From contig NZ_LMOU01000001.1 in NCBI RefSeq assembly GCF_001423615.1, positions 1,409,104-1,473,103 of the forward strand: a DNA stretch of 64,000 bases, in the 5' to 3' direction. Under the pieces are notes generated by a model. That model saw nothing but the letters and a program-made list of their open reading frames with translations, made no database searches and was not told the origin of the DNA. Below, in pieces: positions 16,377-24,823 of this stretch. Source of the stretch: Microbacterium sp. Leaf159 (GTDB lineage: Bacteria > Actinomycetota > Actinomycetes > Actinomycetales > Microbacteriaceae). Position 1 is the stretch's first letter. Each line of letters opens with the position of its first letter. A program made the position numbers and the translations under genes.

Positions 16377-16772
16377 GTGCGCACCATCCTCAACATCATC
16401 TGGCTGATCTTCGCCGGGCTCGCCCTGTTCCTCGGCTACATGCTCGCCGGCATCCTGCTGTGCATCCCGATCGTGACGATCCCCTGGGCGATCGCCTCGT
16501 TCCGCATCGCCCGGTACGCGATCTGGCCGTTCGGACGCGAGATCGTCAGCAAGCCCACGTCGGGCGTCGGCTCGTTCCTCGGCAACGTGCTCTGGGTGAT
16601 CCTCGCTGGCTGGTGGCTCGCCATCGGGCACATCGTCTCGGGGCTCGCACTGTGCATCACGATCATCGGCATCCCGATGGGCATCGCCGACTTCAAGATG
16701 GTGCCGGTGTCGCTGATGCCGCTCGGCAAGGAGATCGTGTCGCGCAAGGGCGCTTTCGACCGCACCCTCTGA
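16377..16772 (+). CDS. YccF domain-containing inner membrane protein
   Basis: A 131-residue protein with the two repeated YccF units, each a hydrophobic hairpin followed by a short polar loop: CIPIVTIPWAIASFRIARYAIWPFGREIV and CITIIGIPMGIADFKMVPVSLMPLGKEIV in the two halves (only the pattern I-P-hydrophobic, then W/L-P-x-G-R/K-E-I-V need be noted). The start is GTG at 16377, since family members begin (M/V)RTILNIIW; an in-frame ATG 30 bases earlier would add unrelated basic residues. Four membrane segments are likely. The function of YccF is not established. It is followed by the hemerythrin gene after 31 bases. Confidence 0.88.
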   Translation: MRTILNIIWLIFAGLALFLGYMLAGILLCIPIVTIPWAIASFRIARYAIWPFGREIVSKPTSGVGSFLGNVLWVILAGWWLAIGHIVSGLALCITIIGIPMGIADFKMVPVSLMPLGKEIVSRKGAFDRTL

Positions 16773-16803
16773 CGGATCGTACGACCGACCTAGACTGACC
16801 GGG

Positions 16804-17265
16804 ATGGATGCCGACCGCCTGATCGCCTGGGACGACGAGCTCCGCCGGGCGCACACCCGCCTCCGCGCGGCTCTGGAGGCGACGCGGGCAGCGCTCGACG
16901 ACGACGCCGACGCCCCGGACGCCGCCTCGGATCTCGCACTGTTCTGCATCGGATTCTGCTCGGCGCTCGACGGACATCATCTGAGCGAGGACCGCGCCCT
17001 GTTCCCCGCCCTGCGTGAGGAGCACCCCGAATTCGGGGACGTGATCGACAAGCTCATGCAGGATCACTCGATGCTCGCGCACCTGCTCGGCGCGCTGCGC
17101 ACCGCGGTCGAGAGTGGCGAGAGCGCCGAGACGATCGAACGGCACCTCGACGGCGTGGGGGCGATCATGGAGTCCCACTTCCGCTTCGAGGAGCGCGAGA
17201 TCCTGACGCCGCTGCGTGCACTGCACCTGGATCGCGCCGTGCCGGACGTGCTCGGTCCACTCTGA
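16804..17265 (+). CDS. Hemerythrin-like domain protein
   Basis: A 153-residue four-helix bundle of the hemerythrin HHE type. Likely di-iron ligands are His17, His58/His59 with Glu62 in GHHLSEDRALFP, His88 in DHSMLAHLL, and the C-terminal ESHFRFEEREI with another His and Glu. Such proteins bind oxygen or nitric oxide or sense redox state in the cytosol. No other domain is fused. It lies in the same direction as the YccF gene and converges with the phosphodiesterase gene six bases away. Confidence 0.88.
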   Translation: MDADRLIAWDDELRRAHTRLRAALEATRAALDDDADAPDAASDLALFCIGFCSALDGHHLSEDRALFPALREEHPEFGDVIDKLMQDHSMLAHLLGALRTAVESGESAETIERHLDGVGAIMESHFRFEEREILTPLRALHLDRAVPDVLGPL

Positions 17266-17271
17266 ACCGGG

Positions 17272-18258
17272 TCAGCCGCGGAAGAAGCCGACCCCGAGGT
17301 CCGGGTGGTCCACGAACACTCCGTCGACGCCCGTGCGGGCGATGACGCCCCATTCGGCCTCGTAGTCGCCGTACGCACCCTTGCCCCCGGCTCCCCGGAA
17401 CTCCGCGGAGAGGAAGGCGTTCTCAGGACGACAGGTCCACGTGAACACCTTGAGCCCTCTGGCGTGTGCGTCGGGCACGATCGTGTTGCCTGCCGCGAGC
17501 AGCATCCGCTTGTTGACGCTGATGCCGTCGACCTGCCCCACCAGACCGTCGAGCCCTGTCGGCGCGACCGTCGCCTTGTAGGTCAGCGCCTTCTTGCCCT
17601 GCGCGACGAGCAGGTCGTAGGGACGCCCCGACGCCTCGATGAGGTAGATGTACGAGGCGGCGATGCCACGAGCCTTCAGCTGCCCGAGGATGCTCGACTC
17701 GAAGCACTCGACGATCAGCGGCAGCTCGCCGTCGGCCCAGCCCGCCGCGCGCAGGTCGCGCTCGATGAGCGGCGCGAGATCGAGCCCAATGCTCGCGAAG
17801 TACGTGGCGTGCTTGACCTCGAGCACGACTCCGATCTCACGGCCGTGCTCGACCGAGCCGTCTCGCACGATGTCGAGCACGTCGGTCAGTCGGAGGATGG
17901 CCTGTGAGCCGCTGAAGCTCGCGCTCGAGAGCCGCACCTCGGGCAGGCGTTCGCGGCTGCGCAGAGTCGTCAGCTCGTCCCACGTGAAGTCCTCGGTGAA
18001 CCAGCCGGTCAGCGCCTGCCCGTCGACGCGCTTCGTCGTCTTGCGGTCGGCGAACTCCGGATGCTCTGCGACATCGGTCGTGCCCGAGATCTCGTTCTCG
18101 TGACGGACGATGAGCACACCGTCCTTCGTCGCGACGACGTCGGGTTCGACCGCATCCACCCCCATCGCGAGGGCGAGCTCGTACGAGGAGCGACTGTGTT
18201 CCGGACGGTAACCGGGCGCACCGCGGTGCCCGATCACGAGAGGCGATTTCCTGGGCAC
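17272..18258 (-). CDS. Glycerophosphodiester phosphodiesterase
   Basis: A 328-residue TIM-barrel enzyme that cleaves glycerophosphodiesters from lipids to glycerol-3-phosphate and an alcohol. The N-terminal active-site block GHRGAPGYRPEHS (10-22) carries His11, Arg12 and Glu20; VEPDVVATKDGVLIVRHE supplies the Glu/Asp metal ligands and second His; the end has VFTWTCRPEN and GVDGVFVDHPDLG. There is no signal peptide, so it acts in the cytosol. The start is GTG at 18258 because the active-site block begins there and the further 68 upstream codons are unlike any family member; those upstream codons also run antisense to the promoter region of the next gene. Confidence 0.9.
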   Translation of the reverse strand: MPRKSPLVIGHRGAPGYRPEHSRSSYELALAMGVDAVEPDVVATKDGVLIVRHENEISGTTDVAEHPEFADRKTTKRVDGQALTGWFTEDFTWDELTTLRSRERLPEVRLSSASFSGSQAILRLTDVLDIVRDGSVEHGREIGVVLEVKHATYFASIGLDLAPLIERDLRAAGWADGELPLIVECFESSILGQLKARGIAASYIYLIEASGRPYDLLVAQGKKALTYKATVAPTGLDGLVGQVDGISVNKRMLLAAGNTIVPDAHARGLKVFTWTCRPENAFLSAEFRGAGGKGAYGDYEAEWGVIARTGVDGVFVDHPDLGVGFFRG

Positions 18259-18345
18259 GCTCTCAGCGTAGGACACCCTGATGGCCCGGCATTCCAGGTA
18301 TCGTGGAGGAAAGCGACCCACAACCCACTTTGGAGTGAGGCCCAC

Positions 18346-19275
18346 ATGAGCAACTTCGCCTTCAACAATCCGGCGTTCCAGCAGCAGGACCCGCGCAACG
18401 TCGCGACCTACCCGGGTGCGCCGCAGGGCGCTCAGGGTGCACAGGCCGCGTCGTTCCAGCACGGCACGATGGATGCTGCCGCCAACGCGCAGCTGGAGGG
18501 CATGTACGCCGCTCCCCCGGCCGGCGCGATCGAGACCGACCGCATGTCGGTCGAGGACACCGTCTGGAAGACCGCCGGACTCTTCGGCATCCTCCTCGTC
18601 ACCGCCGCCATCGGCTGGTTCGTGACGCTCGGCGGCGTCGCCGCACCCGAGCAGAACCCCTACGACCAGTTCCAGCCGAACATGCTGCCCTGGATCGTCG
18701 GCGCGCTCGGCGGCTTCGTGCTCGCCATGGTGATCTCCTTCACATCGCGCAAGAAGGTCCGCCCCGCGCTGATCTTCGCGTACGCCGCGTTCGAGGGTCT
18801 CTTCATCGGTGGCATCTCGGCGTTCTTCGAGGTGCTCTACCCCGGAATCGTCTTCCAGGCCACACTCGCCACGGTCTCCGTGGTCGGCGTGACGCTCGCC
18901 CTCTTCGCCAGCGGCAAGATCCGCGCGTCGAAGAAGGCCACCAAGATCTTCATGATCGCCATGATCGGCTACCTTGTCTTCTCGCTCCTCAACGTCGTCC
19001 TGACGTGGACCGGCGTCCTGGGCGAGGGCGCGGCCTTCGGCCTGCTCAGCAAGGTCGAGATCCTCGGCATCCCGCTGGGTCTCATCATCGGCGTCCTGGT
19101 CGTCATCATGGCCGCGTACTCGCTGGTGCTCGACTTCGACCAGATCCAGCAGGGCGTGCGCAACGGCGCTCCCCGCAAGTACGGCTGGCTCGGCGCCTTC
19201 GGCATCATGGTCACGGTCGTCTGGCTCTACGTCGAGATCCTGCGGATCATCGCGATCGCCCGCGGCAACAACTGA
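18346..19275 (+). CDS. Bax inhibitor-1/YccA family membrane protein
   Basis: A 309-residue protein. The first 85 residues are soluble and Gln/Ala/Pro-rich; the rest holds seven hydrophobic segments (for example TAGLFGILLVTAAIGWFV, IVGALGGFVLAMVIS, LGLIIGVLVVIMAAYSLVL) and the acidic loop DFDQIQQGV that is conserved in the family and linked with pH-sensitive calcium leak in bacterial homologues. The start is firm: GGAGTGAGG lies five bases before the ATG. It is monocistronic, ending in a strong hairpin. Confidence 0.92.
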   Translation: MSNFAFNNPAFQQQDPRNVATYPGAPQGAQGAQAASFQHGTMDAAANAQLEGMYAAPPAGAIETDRMSVEDTVWKTAGLFGILLVTAAIGWFVTLGGVAAPEQNPYDQFQPNMLPWIVGALGGFVLAMVISFTSRKKVRPALIFAYAAFEGLFIGGISAFFEVLYPGIVFQATLATVSVVGVTLALFASGKIRASKKATKIFMIAMIGYLVFSLLNVVLTWTGVLGEGAAFGLLSKVEILGIPLGLIIGVLVVIMAAYSLVLDFDQIQQGVRNGAPRKYGWLGAFGIMVTVVWLYVEILRIIAIARGNN

Positions 19276-19288
19276 CGCATCGTCGCTC

Positions 19289-19324
19289 GAAGAGGCCCGT
19301 CTCCTTCCGGAGGCGGGCCTCTTC
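19289..19324. terminator. Terminator after the Bax-inhibitor gene
   Basis: A 16-bp stem (GAAGAGGCCCGTCTCC pairing with its partner through one G-T wobble) and a TTCC loop, 13 bases after the stop codon. Confidence 0.85.
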
Positions 19325-19433
19325 GCACACCCGGAGGCTCAGGCGCAAGGGGTTGGCTGATAATCAGCTGAGAGGGCACAGTGGTTCACACGAGCCCTGG
19401 CACCCCGGGGCTCACGATACATAGGAGCTGAAC

Positions 19434-19706
19434 ATGAGCTTTCTCGGATTCCTTCTTCTCGGCCTCATCGCCGGCGCGATCGCAAAGCTGATCCTTCCCG
19501 GCAAGCAGGGCGGCGGATGGTTCATCACCCTTCTGCTCGGCGTCGTCGGCGCCTTCCTCGGCGGATGGCTCGGCAGCCTCATCCTGAACCGTCCTCTCAC
19601 GGAGTTCTGGGACCTGGGCACGTGGCTCCTCGCCATCGGCGGCTCGATCATCGTGCTGCTGATCTACGGCCTGATCGCCGGTCGCGGCAGCAAGGCCCGC
19701 AGCTGA
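19434..19706 (+). CDS. GlsB/YeaQ/YmgE family small membrane protein
   Basis: A 90-residue protein with three hydrophobic segments and the Gly-rich pattern of the transglycosylase-associated family: LIAGAIAKLILPGKQGGG, then LLGVVGAFLGGWLG, then LLAIGGSIIVLLIYGLIAG. These proteins are stress-induced in many bacteria and their biochemical role is unsettled. The ATG is preceded by AGGAG nine bases upstream. A strong hairpin follows the gene. Confidence 0.9.
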   Translation: MSFLGFLLLGLIAGAIAKLILPGKQGGGWFITLLLGVVGAFLGGWLGSLILNRPLTEFWDLGTWLLAIGGSIIVLLIYGLIAGRGSKARS

Positions 19707-19731
19707 CCACATCGCGCACCGCGCGGTGAAC

Positions 19732-19776
19732 AGAACCGCCCCCGTCGGAAGCAACGCTTCGGACGGGGGCGGTTCT
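19732..19776. terminator. Bidirectional terminator hairpin
   Basis: A perfect 15-bp stem (AGAACCGCCCCCGTC with its complement) around a 15-base loop, then T-rich bases. It lies between the convergent GlsB and sigma-factor genes. Confidence 0.85.
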
Positions 19777-19809
19777 TCGTATGAAGGCGGTTCCTCGTGC
19801 GGGTGGGCG

Positions 19810-21096
19810 TCAGCGCTCCGCGGCCCTGGCTTCGAGCAGCGCCCGCTCCCTGTCGTTTCCCGCGAGCGCGGCGGCGACGGCGAATTCGCTGCGCGCCTCC
19901 TCGTCGCGGCCGAGACGCAGGAGCAGCTCGGCACGCGTCGCCGGCAGCAGGTGGTAGCCGGTCAGAGCGCCCGAGGCTGAGAGCCGGTCGATGATCTGCA
20001 GGGCGGATGCGGGACCTGTCGCCATCGCCACGGCGGCCGCACGGTTGAGTTCGACCACGGGCGAGGGGGCGATACGGCCGAGAGCCTCGTAGAGCACCAC
20101 GATGCGGTCCCAGTCGGTCTCGGCGACGCTCGCCGCGAGCGCGTGGCACTCGGCGATCGCCGCCTGCAGACCGTACGGGCCGCGACCCGAGCCGAGCGCA
20201 TCCGCGGCCGCCAGCGCGGCGCGACCGCGCGCGATACGCCCTCGATCCCAGCGGCGCCGGTCCTGGTCGGCGAGCAGCACGGGTTCGCCGTGCGCGTCGA
20301 CCCTGGCCGGAAACCGGGCGGCCGTCAGCTCCATGAGGGCGAGAAGGCTGTGCACATCGCGCTCCCGCGGCATCAGCGCCGCGAGCACGCGCGTCAGCCG
20401 GATCGCCTCGAGGCTCAACTCCGGTCGCATCCAGTCGGGGCCGCTGCTGGCCGCATGGCCCTCGTTGAAGATGAGGTACAGCACGCCGAGGATCGCACCC
20501 AGTCGAGCCGTGTGCTCGTCGCGGGGAGGCATCTCGAACGGCACGTGCGCTGCGGCGAGGGTCTTCTTCGCGCGGACGATGCGCTGCTGCACGGTCGCGG
20601 TGGGAACGAGGAACGCCCTCGCGATCTCCTCGCTCGACAGACCGCCCACCACCCGCAGCGTCAGAGCGACCTGTGCTTCGCGCGACAGCACGGGGTGGCA
20701 CGAGATGAAGATCAACCGGAGCACGTCGTCGTCGACGGCATCCGGATCCCACGGCGGCGCATCCGCGGCCTCGGCCTGCTCACGCTCCAGGTCGTGGGCG
20801 AGCACCGCCATGCGGTCGTCCAGCCGCTCTCTTCGGCGCCAGCCGTCGACAGCCTTGCGCTTCGCGACCGCCGTGAGCCACGCTCCGCCGTTGCGAGGGA
20901 CGCCGTCGATCGGCCACTGCCGCAGCGCATCCACCAGCGCCTCCTGCGCCAGATCCTCCGCGAGACCGAAGTCACCGACCGCCCGCGTCAGCGTGCCGAC
21001 GATCTTCGCGGACTCGATGCGCCACACGGCGGCGACGGCGCGCTCCGCGGCACTCGTGTCGGGGGCTGAGCGCGCCGTCTCGCTGTCGTCGGTCAT
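19810..21096 (-). CDS. ECF RNA polymerase sigma factor of the ECF42 type (DUF6596, TPR-like tail)
   Basis: A 428-residue sigma factor, about twice the usual ECF length. The N-terminal part has region 2 (FGLAEDLAQEALVDALRQWP, then GAWLTAVAKRKAVDGWRRRE for core and -10 contacts), and around 145-195 region 4 (LTLRVVGGLSSEEIARAF, then PTATVQQRIVRAKKTL). The remaining 230 residues are an Ala/Arg/Leu-rich helical domain typical of ECF42, which replaces an anti-sigma factor as regulator. ECF42 genes are usually paired with DGPF/YciI-family genes; one ends just one base upstream, so both belong to one transcript. Confidence 0.92.
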   Translation of the reverse strand: MTDDSETARSAPDTSAAERAVAAVWRIESAKIVGTLTRAVGDFGLAEDLAQEALVDALRQWPIDGVPRNGGAWLTAVAKRKAVDGWRRRERLDDRMAVLAHDLEREQAEAADAPPWDPDAVDDDVLRLIFISCHPVLSREAQVALTLRVVGGLSSEEIARAFLVPTATVQQRIVRAKKTLAAAHVPFEMPPRDEHTARLGAILGVLYLIFNEGHAASSGPDWMRPELSLEAIRLTRVLAALMPRERDVHSLLALMELTAARFPARVDAHGEPVLLADQDRRRWDRGRIARGRAALAAADALGSGRGPYGLQAAIAECHALAASVAETDWDRIVVLYEALGRIAPSPVVELNRAAAVAMATGPASALQIIDRLSASGALTGYHLLPATRAELLLRLGRDEEARSEFAVAAALAGNDRERALLEARAAER

Positions 21097-21097
21097 G

Positions 21098-21526
21098 TCA
21101 CTGCTGGGCGCGGCGCGCCTCTTCCTCTTCGCGCCAGCCCTTCTCCTTCTCGATCCACTCGTTGTCGGCCGGGAAGTCGGACTCGTCGGTCACGCGTCGC
21201 ACCTCGAGGAACGAGCCTGCGCCGAGAGGTGCGCGGCTCGCCCACTCGGCAGCCTCCTCGCGCGTCGATGCCTCGATGATCCAGAAGCCGTTGAAGAGCT
21301 CCTTCGTCTCCCCGTAGGGGCCGTCGGTGATCAGGGGCTTCTCGGCGCTGAAATCGACCACGAAGCCCTCCGAGGCGTCGCTGAGTCCCTCACCCGCGAG
21401 CAGCACGCCGGCCTTGATCATCGACTCGTTATACGCACCCATGGCTGCGATGACCTGCTCGAACGGCATCTCCTTGTACGCCTCGACCGCTTCGTCGTTC
21501 GAGCGCATGATCAGCATGTACTTCAT
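21098..21526 (-). CDS. YciI-like DGPF domain protein, partner of the ECF42 sigma factor
   Basis: A 142-residue ferredoxin-like protein. It carries the namesake motif in ITDGPYGETKELFNGFWIIE (DGPY in place of DGPF) and a Lys/Glu-rich C-terminal tail (EWIEKEKGWREEEEARRAQQ). The reaction of the family is unknown; the pairing with ECF42 sigma factors is widespread and suggests it is a target or a sensor of that sigma factor. AAGGAG precedes the ATG at proper spacing. The sigma gene begins at once after its stop (TGACATG). Confidence 0.92.
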   Translation of the reverse strand: MKYMLIMRSNDEAVEAYKEMPFEQVIAAMGAYNESMIKAGVLLAGEGLSDASEGFVVDFSAEKPLITDGPYGETKELFNGFWIIEASTREEAAEWASRAPLGAGSFLEVRRVTDESDFPADNEWIEKEKGWREEEEARRAQQ

Positions 21527-21612
21527 GATGTTCTCCTTGGTGGGTGGGGCCGTCTTTCGACCCTCTCATTGAAGACGTCGAACGGGAACGACTCGGATCG
21601 ACAGGCTCGACG

Positions 21613-21630
21613 AAGATTCTCGAGAATCTT
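21613..21630. promoter_or_regulatory. 18-bp perfect palindrome between ldh and the DGPF gene
   Basis: AAGATTCTCGAGAATCTT reads the same on both strands. It lies 87 bases upstream of the DGPF/ECF42 operon start and 13 bases downstream of the ldh stop. It can fold as a 7-bp stem with a TCGA loop but lacks a clear T-run for ldh, so it may be either a weak terminator or an operator for the operon. Confidence 0.4.
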
Positions 21631-21642
21631 TTCCCGAAGGGG

Positions 21643-22581
21643 TCAGCCGAGCTCGTCGATCGCCACCCGGATCGCGTCGGCTGAGGCCCGCAGCAGGCTC
21701 AGCTCACGCTCGCTCATCGGCGTCTCGGCCAGCGGCACCGCACCCGCAGCACCCACCACCGAGGGCACCGACAGCGCGACCCCGTGCAGCCCGTACTCGC
21801 CGTCGAGCACCGTCGCGACCGGAAGCACCGCCCGCTCGTCATGCAGCACCGCCTCGGCGATGCGGGCGCAGCTGACGCCGATCGCGAGGTTCGTGGCTCC
21901 CTTGCCTCGGATGACGGCGTACGCCGCGTCGCGCACCTCGATCGCGATCCGGTCGAGCTCCTCGGCCGTGAACGGCTCGTCGGCAGGCCAGTCGAGGATC
22001 GGCACGGACCCGATCGTCGCATTCGACCACAGGGGGAACTCCGTGTCGCCGTGCTCGCCCACGATATCGGCGTGGACGCTCGTCGTGCTCACGTTCGCCC
22101 GATGCGCGAGACGCCAGCGCAGACGCGAGGTGTCGAGCACGGTACCCGACCCGAACACCCGGTGGGGAGGCAGACCCGAGACCCGCTGGGCCACGACCGT
22201 CATCACATCCGCCGGGTTGGTGACGATGATGAACACCGCGTCAGGAGCACGCTCGACGAGCTGCGGCATGAGCTTCTCGAGCAGACGCGCATTGATGCCC
22301 GAGAGCTCCATGCGGGTCTGTCCCGGCTGCTGCTTCGCACCGGCCGTCACGACGATCACGTCGCTGCCGTCGACGACCGACAGATCGGAGCCTCCGCTCA
22401 CCGCGGCAGAGGTGAACTGCGTGCCGTGCGCGAGGTCGAGCACCTCGGCATCCACCTTGTCGGTGGCGATGTCGTAGAGCGCGACCTCGGCCGCACTCCC
22501 CCGGATCAGCGCCGCATACGCGACGCTCACTCCCACGCTGCCCGCACCGATAACCGTGATCTTCGTCCGCGCCTTGGTCAT
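21643..22581 (-). CDS. ldh: L-lactate dehydrogenase
   Basis: A 312-residue NAD-dependent enzyme that interconverts pyruvate and L-lactate. It has the Rossmann GAGSVG (12-17), Asp37 in ALYDI that selects NAD over NADP, the mobile-loop GQTR (87-90) where Gln88 marks lactate rather than malate dehydrogenase, VTNPADV, and the proton-transfer His177 in GEHGDTEF. Length is normal. It has GGATGAG before the ATG and is separated from guaA by a strong hairpin, so it is probably a single transcription unit. Confidence 0.95.
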   Translation of the reverse strand: MTKARTKITVIGAGSVGVSVAYAALIRGSAAEVALYDIATDKVDAEVLDLAHGTQFTSAAVSGGSDLSVVDGSDVIVVTAGAKQQPGQTRMELSGINARLLEKLMPQLVERAPDAVFIIVTNPADVMTVVAQRVSGLPPHRVFGSGTVLDTSRLRWRLAHRANVSTTSVHADIVGEHGDTEFPLWSNATIGSVPILDWPADEPFTAEELDRIAIEVRDAAYAVIRGKGATNLAIGVSCARIAEAVLHDERAVLPVATVLDGEYGLHGVALSVPSVVGAAGAVPLAETPMSERELSLLRASADAIRVAIDELG

Positions 22582-22606
22582 AGGCTCATCCTGCCCGAAA
22601 TACCGC

Positions 22607-22640
22607 GAACGGGCACGGACCTGATGGTCCGTGCCCGTTC
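22607..22640. terminator. Terminator after guaA
   Basis: A perfect 15-bp stem (GAACGGGCACGGACC with its complement) and a TGAT loop lie 89 bases past the guaA stop and 26 bases before the ldh start, both on the minus strand. Confidence 0.8.
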
Positions 22641-22651
22641 ACCTGATCTGC

Positions 22652-22741
22652 GCGGGAGCGCTCACTCCCACTCGCCCGCTGGCGCGGTCGAGCGCCACGC
22701 TGTGCCTATACGAGCGGGAGCTCCTGCGTCACTCCCACTCG
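22652..22741. repeat. Direct repeat of the guaA 3' end
   Basis: The last codons of guaA with its stop (TCACTCCCACTCG on the plus strand, 22729-22741) occur again at 22662-22674, and both copies have GCGGGAGC a few bases to the left (22652-22659 and 22714-22721). The repeat unit is about 23-28 bases with a 62-67 base offset, which suggests a small tandem duplication after the gene. Confidence 0.55.
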
Positions 22742-24315
22742 ATGGTTCCCGGCGGCTTCGACGTCACGTCGAGCACCACGCGGTTGACGTCGCGGACGCC
22801 GTTGGTGATGCGGTTGGAGATCTTCGAGAGCACGTCGTACGGCAGACGCGTCCAGTCGGCGGTCATCGCGTCTTCGCTCGAGACGGGGCGCAGCACGATC
22901 GGATGCCCATAGGTGCGACCGTCGCCCTGGACCCCGACCGAGCGGACGTCGGCGAGCAGCACGACGGGGCACTGCCAGATGTCCTGGTCGAGTCCTGCCT
23001 TGGTGAGCTCCTCACGAGCGATCGCGTCGGCCTCGCGCAGGATCTCGAGGCGGTCCTGCGTGACCTCGCCGATGATGCGGATGCCGAGGCCGGGCCCGGG
23101 GAACGGCTGACGACCGACGATCGCCTCGGGGATGCCGAGCTCGCGACCGATCGCACGCACCTCGTCCTTGAACAGGGCGCGGAGCGGCTCGATGAGCTCG
23201 AAGTCGAGGTCATCGGGGAGCCCGCCCACGTTGTGGTGGGACTTGATGTTGGCCGTGCCCGCACCACCACCGGACTCGACGACGTCGGGGTACAGCGTGC
23301 CCTGCACGAGGAACTTGACCGGTGCTCCGCCCGAAGCCTTCGCCTCGGCGACGAGGTCGAGCTGCACCTTCTCGAACGCGCGGATGAACTCGCGGCCGAT
23401 GATCTTGCGCTTCTCCTCGGGGTCGGTGACGCCCTGGAGGTGACCGAGGAAGGTGTCGGCCGCGTCGACCGTGATCAGTCGCACACCGGTGGACTCGACG
23501 TAGTCCTTCTCGACCTGCTCGCGCTCCCCCTTGCGGAGGAGCCCGTGGTCGACGAACACCGCAGTGAGCTGGTCGCCGATCGCCTTGTGCACCAGAGCCG
23601 TCGAGACGGCCGAGTCGACACCGCCGGAGAGCGCGGAGATGACGCGAGCGTCACCGACCTGCTCGCGGATGCGCTCGATCTGCTCGGCGATCACGTTGCC
23701 GCTGTTCCAGTCGGATGCGAGGCCCGCGCCCTTGTGCAGGAAGTTCTCGAGCACCTGCTGCCCGTGGTCGGAGTGCTTGACCTCGGGGTGCCACTGCACG
23801 CCGTAGAAGCCACGCTCCTCGTTCGCGAACGCGGCGACCTTGGTGGCGTCGGTCGTGGCGAGCACGTCGAAGCCCTCAGGGGCCTTGGCGACCTGGTCGC
23901 CGTGGCTCATCCAGACGTTCTGCTCCGCCGGCTGGCCGCCGAGCAGAGTGCCGCCGTCACCCGAGATGACGGCATCCGTCGCACCGTACTCGCACAGGCC
24001 GGTGTTCGCGACCTCGCCGCCGAGGGTCTGCGCCATGTACTGGAAGCCGTAGCAGATGCCGAGCGTCGGCACGCCGAGCTCGAAGACGGCAGGGTCGAGA
24101 CGCGGGGCGCCCTCTTCGTAGACCGACGACGGACCACCCGAGAGGATGATCGCGACGGGGTTCTTCTCGGCGATCTCGGCGGCCGTGGCGGTGTGCGGCA
24201 CGATCTCGCTGTAGACACCGGCCTCACGCACTCGGCGGGCGATCAGCTGCGCATACTGCGCGCCGAAGTCGACGACGAGCGCAGGGCGCTGCTGGGTCTC
24301 GGACTGTTCGGTCAC
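22729..24315 (-). CDS. guaA: GMP synthase (glutamine-hydrolysing)
   Basis: A 528-residue enzyme that turns XMP, glutamine and ATP into GMP, the last step of guanine nucleotide synthesis. The N-terminal class I amidotransferase has [29 protein letters not shown] and the nucleophile Cys88 in GICYGFQYM. The ATP-pyrophosphatase domain has the PP-loop [11 protein letters not shown], and the C-terminal dimer domain has [10 protein letters not shown] and [15 protein letters not shown]. The start is GTG at 24315, which overlaps the stop of the DUF3817 gene as GTGA and is preceded by GGAAGG; an upstream in-frame start at 24495 lies inside that gene and is rejected. guaB lies elsewhere in this window. 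Confidence 0.96.
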   Translation of the reverse strand: MTEQSETQQRPALVVDFGAQYAQLIARRVREAGVYSEIVPHTATAAEIAEKNPVAIILSGGPSSVYEEGAPRLDPAVFELGVPTLGICYGFQYMAQTLGGEVANTGLCEYGATDAVISGDGGTLLGGQPAEQNVWMSHGDQVAKAPEGFDVLATTDATKVAAFANEERGFYGVQWHPEVKHSDHGQQVLENFLHKGAGLASDWNSGNVIAEQIERIREQVGDARVISALSGGVDSAVSTALVHKAIGDQLTAVFVDHGLLRKGEREQVEKDYVESTGVRLITVDAADTFLGHLQGVTDPEEKRKIIGREFIRAFEKVQLDLVAEAKASGGAPVKFLVQGTLYPDVVESGGGAGTANIKSHHNVGGLPDDLDFELIEPLRALFKDEVRAIGRELGIPEAIVGRQPFPGPGLGIRIIGEVTQDRLEILREADAIAREELTKAGLDQDIWQCPVVLLADVRSVGVQGDGRTYGHPIVLRPVSSEDAMTADWTRLPYDVLSKISNRITNGVRDVNRVVLDVTSKPPGTIEWE

Positions 24316-24782
24316 CGGACACCTTCCGTGGCAGGGGCGGAGGCCGAGGCGGCCTCCCTCGAAGCGAGGTAGGCCTTGACGTCGCGGGCGACGATGGCCT
24401 CCATGAAGAATGACAGGAGCGGGATGACCCCGCCGAGCGCGAGCAGGATGAAGCGCAGGAACGGCCAACGCATCAGGCTCCACATCCGGAAGCACGCGAA
24501 GAGGTACACGACGTAGAACCAGCCGTGCGCGACGAGGATCGAGAGCGAGATGTTGAGTCCGTCACCGGTCGACTCGAGGCCCTCGGGCCCCTCGACGACG
24601 GGAGCGAACCAGAGCAGACCGCCGGATCCTCCCGCGAAGAGCTCGAGTCGGATCGGCGTGTACTTCAGCACCATCTCGGCGACCAGCAGGAGCAGCATGA
24701 CTCCGGTGATGATCGACGCGACCTGGTAGAACTTCAGCGCACCACGGATCGCCGGAAAGCTGGCGACTTTCGGTTCGGGCAT
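24312..24782 (-). CDS. DUF3817 integral membrane protein
   Basis: A 156-residue protein with three hydrophobic segments ([18 protein letters not shown], then [18 protein letters not shown], then [19 protein letters not shown]) in the arrangement of DUF3817. Conserved [15 protein letters not shown] is the most family-like part. Function is unknown. It overlaps guaA by four bases and so is co-translated with it; a similar pairing is common in actinobacteria. The 30 C-terminal residues are Ala/Ser-rich and cytosolic. Confidence 0.88.
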   Translation of the reverse strand: MPEPKVASFPAIRGALKFYQVASIITGVMLLLLVAEMVLKYTPIRLELFAGGSGGLLWFAPVVEGPEGLESTGDGLNISLSILVAHGWFYVVYLFACFRMWSLMRWPFLRFILLALGGVIPLLSFFMEAIVARDVKAYLASREAASASAPATEGVR

Positions 24783-24823
24783 GACTCCAGTCTAGCTGGG
24801 GAGAATCCGCGTCGATTCCGGCG

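Noticed and set aside
24316..24495. Upstream extension of guaA
   Set aside because: The extra 60 residues lie in another frame of the DUF3817 gene and do not look like the amidotransferase N-terminus; GTG 24315 has GGAAGG and the GTGA overlap.
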